Shown: positions 30,060 to 33,021 of the stretch, piece after piece
Layout of the letters: each line of letters opens with the position of its first letter
How positions within the stretch are numbered: the first letter of the stretch is position 1
Assembly (NCBI GenBank): GCA_947628705.1
Contig: CANRAZ010000024.1
Coordinates: forward strand, 1-33,021
DNA: 33,021 nucleotides
From: an uncultured Lachnospiraceae bacterium
Lineage (GTDB): Bacteria > Bacillota > Clostridia > Lachnospirales > Lachnospiraceae
Direction: 5' to 3'
Notes under the pieces: model-generated
Told to the model about the DNA's origin: nothing
The model's database searches: none
The model's input: the letters and a program-made list of their open reading frames with translations, nothing else
Position numbers and translations under genes: made by a program

Positions 30060-30779
30060 TTAATTTGCAACGTACATTTGTTTGTAAGGGTTTTTGCTGT
30101 CCGGAGTTATTACAGTGTAGGAGGAACTGAGGAGTTCTTCTTTGTCCGCACCGAAAAAGTCACAGTACTGCTCAATGTATTTGCTGATTTCAGCAATTTC
30201 GTCTTCGGAAGCAGCTGCAGTTGAAACCTGATTTGGGAATATGATGTCGTCACACGAGCCTCTCAGGAAAATTTTTCCGCCGTGCATTCCGGTCGCCGGA
30301 AAGTTTCCGACTATTTTTTTACCGTCCCTGTGAAGCCCCAGAACGATGATAAGGCCGCCTGCCTGATACTCGCCGAGGAAGCTTCCTGTTCTTCCTCCGA
30401 TAACCATTACAGGAAGCTTTTCCCTGTAGGCCTTCATGTGAACTCCTGCACGGTAGCCGGCGTCGCCCTTTACGAAAATCTCACCGCCTCGCATGGCGTA
30501 GCCTGCCGCGTCTCCGATGTTGCCGTGGATTACAATTCTTCCCGCATTCATCGTGTCTCCGGTAGCATCCTGCGCGTTGCCCTTAACGGTGATTTCAGCG
30601 CCGTTGAGATATGCTCCCAAAGCGTTTCCGGGAGTGCCGTATATCGTTACGCCCTTGTCCTTCATGCCGGCGGCAAGAAAGCGCTGTCCGAGACATTCCG
30701 TTATCTCGCAGTCCTCGTCAGTGCTGCGGAGCATTTCATTCATTTCCTTGGAATCAAGGTTTGTTGCCTGTATTTTCAT
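30060..30779 (-). CDS. GXGXG-domain subunit of a split glutamate synthase (GltB3 type)
   Basis: The 239-residue protein is a right-handed beta-helix built of G-x2-(G/A)-x-G repeats: GNALGAYLNGAEITVKGNAQ, then GDTMNAGRIVIHGNIGDAAG and GYAMRGGEIFVKGDAG. It corresponds to the C-terminal structural domain of bacterial GltB and to the separate GltB3 subunit of archaeal-type glutamate synthase. In the fused enzyme this domain shapes the ammonia channel between the glutaminase and synthase sites. The ATG at 30779 follows GGAGG, which overlaps the end of the preceding gene; the stop of that gene is 1 nt away, so translation is coupled. Confidence 0.93.
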   Translation of the reverse strand: MKIQATNLDSKEMNEMLRSTDEDCEITECLGQRFLAAGMKDKGVTIYGTPGNALGAYLNGAEITVKGNAQDATGDTMNAGRIVIHGNIGDAAGYAMRGGEIFVKGDAGYRAGVHMKAYREKLPVMVIGGRTGSFLGEYQAGGLIIVLGLHRDGKKIVGNFPATGMHGGKIFLRGSCDDIIFPNQVSTAAASEDEIAEISKYIEQYCDFFGADKEELLSSSYTVITPDSKNPYKQMYVAN

Positions 30780-30780
30780 A

Positions 30781-32028
30781 TTATAACACACCTCCAAGCT
30801 TATTAGAACGGTAAGTTTGAGAAAATGGCGCAAGACTCGGATTTTTTTTCAAAAGCCCGTAGTCGACCGAATCAAGAGGAATTTGTTCGCGGATTAACGA
30901 TGTGTAGATTCCGGCGCATTTTACATCGCCGATAATCATAAAACCTGTAAGATATCCGTCCTTGCTGAAAAGCCTTTTAATGCTGTTTTCTCCCTTTTCC
31001 TCATAAAGCTCTCCGCCGGATTCGCTTCCGAAGTAGCTTCCTGCGGTCATGGCATGAAGACCGAAGAAGCCGATCGAGTTCATCGGTATTGCGTTGTCAA
31101 AGACTGCTTCACTGCCAGCCATATTTACGCCGGCGCAGTGTCCCTGCATGTAGGCGTTCGGGAGTATTGCAAGCACACGGTTCTGACCGAATGACATATC
31201 AAAGCCCTCGCTGCAATCGCCTGCGGCATAAATACTGTCAAGGGAGGTCTCCATTCTGTTGTTTACAACGATGCCTCGGTTAACCTCGCCTCCTGCCTCT
31301 TTAACAAGAGATGTATTGGCTCTGACGCCGACGGCAAGTACAAGCACGTCGAATTCTACGGAAACTCCGCTCTTCATGTGAGCGACGTTGCCTTCAAAGC
31401 TTGCGGCGCTGTCGCCGAGCAGAAAGGATATTCCGCATGACTCAAGCTTTCTTTGCATTATGGCTGCGCATTCGTCATCCATGATGCTTGAGAGAACTCT
31501 GGTTGCGAGGTCGCAGACCGTAATGCTCTTTACTCTATCGGCGATTCCTTCTGCGCATTTAAGACCGATAAGACCGGCGCCCACGATAAGGACTCTTGCG
31601 TCCTTGCTGAGCGAAGCCTCAAGCGCAAGGGTATCGTCTATGGTCATAAAGGAAAATTTCTTTTCAACCGTATCAAGACCTTCAAACGGCGGGACAAAAG
31701 GAGATGAGCCTGCTGCGACGCAGACTGCGTCGTAAGGCAGCTCGCTTCCGTCGGTAAGCGTAACCTTTTTTGCTTCGGTATTGATTTTTTCAGCTTTCTG
31801 ACCGTAGATGACGCTGCATCCGTTTTCTTCATAGAAGCTGTCCGGTCTGTATTTCATTTTTTCCAAATCGGTTTTTCCTTCAAGATAGTAGGAAATCAGC
31901 GGACGGCAGTAAACAGGACGGTTTTCCTCCGAAATTACGGTAATATGGCTGTCTTTTTCAACGCTGCGTATGCCTTCAATACAGCCGGCTGCTGCAACAC
32001 CGTTGCCGATTATTATGTATTCTTTCAT
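30781..32028 (-). CDS. FAD/NAD(P)-dependent oxidoreductase of the glutamate synthase operon
   Basis: The 415-residue flavoprotein has the FAD-binding IIIGNGVAAAGCIEGIR at the N-terminus, a second Rossmann loop LIVGAGLIGLKCAEGI near 147 for NAD(P)H, and YAAGDCSEGF near 275. It resembles NADH-dependent nitrite reductase/rubredoxin reductase-like proteins, and is expected to feed electrons from NAD(P)H to the neighbouring polyferredoxin and so to the FMN domain of GOGAT. ATG 32028 is chosen because GGAGG (32033-32037) is right for it; an ATG at 32040 lies on the far side of that RBS. The last codons (GGVL) overlap the RBS of the GXGXG gene. Confidence 0.9.
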   Translation of the reverse strand: MKEYIIIGNGVAAAGCIEGIRSVEKDSHITVISEENRPVYCRPLISYYLEGKTDLEKMKYRPDSFYEENGCSVIYGQKAEKINTEAKKVTLTDGSELPYDAVCVAAGSSPFVPPFEGLDTVEKKFSFMTIDDTLALEASLSKDARVLIVGAGLIGLKCAEGIADRVKSITVCDLATRVLSSIMDDECAAIMQRKLESCGISFLLGDSAASFEGNVAHMKSGVSVEFDVLVLAVGVRANTSLVKEAGGEVNRGIVVNNRMETSLDSIYAAGDCSEGFDMSFGQNRVLAILPNAYMQGHCAGVNMAGSEAVFDNAIPMNSIGFFGLHAMTAGSYFGSESGGELYEEKGENSIKRLFSKDGYLTGFMIIGDVKCAGIYTSLIREQIPLDSVDYGLLKKNPSLAPFSQTYRSNKLGGVL

Positions 32029-32054
32029 ATTTTCCTCCATATTTCCCAAATTGT

Positions 32055-32486
32055 TTACTTCTCTTCGTAAATCAGAGCCTTGTTCGGACATCCCTCTACA
32101 CAGGCAGGGGAGCCGCAGGAATTTGCAAGACAAAGCTCGCATTTCTGAACGACTCCGTTTTCTCCCTGTGAAACGGCTCCGTAAGGGCACACAAGTATAC
32201 ATGTAAGACAGCCGACGCATTTGTTATGGTCTATGCGCATTACGCCGTCCTCGCCTCTGGAAAGCGCGCCGGATATGCAGCTTTTTACGCAGAGCGGGTC
32301 GTCGCAGTGACGGCAGTTTACCGCATAAGTGATTTTTCCGGTGTCCTCAACTCTTATTCTCGGATAAATGGTCTTATCCTTAAGTGCTTTAACCATATCC
32401 TTCATTCCGGAATTTGCAAAAGCACAGTTATATTCGCACAGATGACAGCCTAAGCACCATCTTTCATCAGCATATACCTTTTTCAT
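32055..32486 (-). CDS. Four-cluster-type 4Fe-4S ferredoxin subunit
   Basis: The 143-residue iron-sulfur protein has several cysteine groups: CLGCHLCEYNC (residues 11-21), CRHCDDPLCVKSC near 58-70, CVGCLTCILVCP near 90-101, and CELCLANSCGSPACVEGCP near 115-133. This is the layout of HycB/DmsB-like electron-transfer subunits. Beside glutamate synthase genes it should carry electrons between the FAD oxidoreductase and the FMN synthase domain. Its ATG overlaps the preceding stop as ATGA, and its RBS (AGGAG) lies inside the end of that gene, a clear sign of translational coupling. Confidence 0.93.
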   Translation of the reverse strand: MKKVYADERWCLGCHLCEYNCAFANSGMKDMVKALKDKTIYPRIRVEDTGKITYAVNCRHCDDPLCVKSCISGALSRGEDGVMRIDHNKCVGCLTCILVCPYGAVSQGENGVVQKCELCLANSCGSPACVEGCPNKALIYEEK

Positions 32487-33021
32487 TCTCCTGCGTGTGA
32501 GATACCGAGAATCTCAAGCTCCTTTCCGTTTAGTCCTACACCGCGCAGCATCAGTCGGTTGCCGCGCAGCGCTTCTATTGAGTTTATTCCCATGCCGCCC
32601 ATAAGCTCTTTTATTTCATGCTTCCATGCAGTCATAAGGTTTACAAGTCTTTCGGTTCCGATTTCCGGATTAAGCCTCTTTACAAGGTCAGGACGCTGTG
32701 TAGCGATGCCCCAGTTGCACTTGCCGCTCTGACAGGTACGGCAGAGATGACAGCCAAGCGCAAGGAGAGCAGAGGTCGCAATATAGCAGGCGTCCGCGCC
32801 GAGCGCAATTGCCTTTACCACGTCGGAAGCGCTTCTTATGCTGCCGCCGACAACCAGAGAAACATTGTTCCTGATCCCTTCATCTCTGAGACGCTGGTCA
32901 ACGGCTGCAAGGGCAAGCTCGATCGGAATGCCGACGTTATCCCTGATTCTTGTAGGAGCGGCGCCCGTGCCGCCTCTGAAGCCGTCGATTGCGATTATAT
33001 CCGCACCGCTTCGGGCAATAC
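32483..33021 (-). CDS. Glutamate synthase FMN/central domain (partial, runs off the right edge)
   Basis: The last 178 residues are visible and the frame is open to the window edge. ADIIAIDGFRGGTGAAPTRI and SLVVGGSIRSASDVVKAIAL are the FMN- and 2-oxoglutarate-binding end of the glutamate synthase barrel. CHLCRTCQSGKCNWGIAT supplies the three cysteines of the 3Fe-4S cluster. The protein ends about 75 residues after the cluster, without the GXGXG domain, which is encoded separately at 30060-30779. It is therefore the GltB2-type subunit of a split glutamate synthase. The start and any glutaminase subunit lie outside the window. Confidence 0.95.
   Translation of the reverse strand, partial: IARSGADIIAIDGFRGGTGAAPTRIRDNVGIPIELALAAVDQRLRDEGIRNNVSLVVGGSIRSASDVVKAIALGADACYIATSALLALGCHLCRTCQSGKCNWGIATQRPDLVKRLNPEIGTERLVNLMTAWKHEIKELMGGMGINSIEALRGNRLMLRGVGLNGKELEILGISHAGE

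Overview
The window is a piece of a low-to-mid GC, spore-forming anaerobic Firmicute, most likely a member of the Clostridia. The pointers are a sporulation regulator SpoIIID with a sigma-E-like promoter, a T-box leader RNA, a rubrerythrin, the Firmicutes-type GalT, and a split ferredoxin-containing glutamate synthase next to an ANTAR regulator. Genus cannot be fixed from this stretch alone.

Layout. (1) 1-2700 is an accessory patch: the first codons of a minus-strand gene leaving the left edge behind a hairpin that buries its RBS, the C-terminal stump of a DUF4143 ATPase, an intact DUF4143 AAA+ ATPase with its own promoter, and a decayed serine recombinase ending at a 16-bp stem-loop. (2) 2758-9488 is chromosomal backbone: spoIIID (-), pgi (+), a DUF3737 beta-helix protein (+), a 34-bp tandem repeat array, a MalY/PatB-type PLP enzyme (+), a rhomboid protease (-) and galT (-). 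(3) 9678-13364 is a metal and oxidative-stress block: a CadC-like ArsR regulator with clear promoter and operator, a stand-alone HMA metallochaperone, a CadA/ZntA-type P1B ATPase, rubrerythrin and a 31-residue membrane peptide. (4) 13521-16960 holds an orphan membrane protein and a T-box riboswitch controlling an unusual HTH-cupin-acyl-CoA ligase fusion. (5) 17180-20860 is a three-gene set: VTC-domain (polyphosphate-polymerase-like) protein, DUF4956 membrane protein and a secreted DUF4353-type beta-helix protein with GEMPDG repeats, preceded by a 132-bp element bounded by 18-bp inverted repeats. (6) 21028-26853 has a minus-strand GH26 mannanase lipoprotein coupled to a GH59 glycosidase, and two divergent plus-strand dehydrogenases. 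(7) trpS (+). (8) 28156-33021 is a minus-strand nitrogen-assimilation operon: FMN domain of glutamate synthase, polyferredoxin, FAD oxidoreductase, GXGXG domain, glutamine synthetase and an ANTAR RNA-binding regulator.

How the parts work together. The last operon is an almost complete GS-GOGAT machine built from separate domains (only the glutaminase domain is not visible and would lie beyond the right edge), with its likely post-initiation regulator encoded last. The cad block is a self-regulated heavy-metal efflux unit. The VTC/DUF4956/DUF4353 trio and the T-box-controlled fusion enzyme are the two parts whose biology is least explained by known systems.
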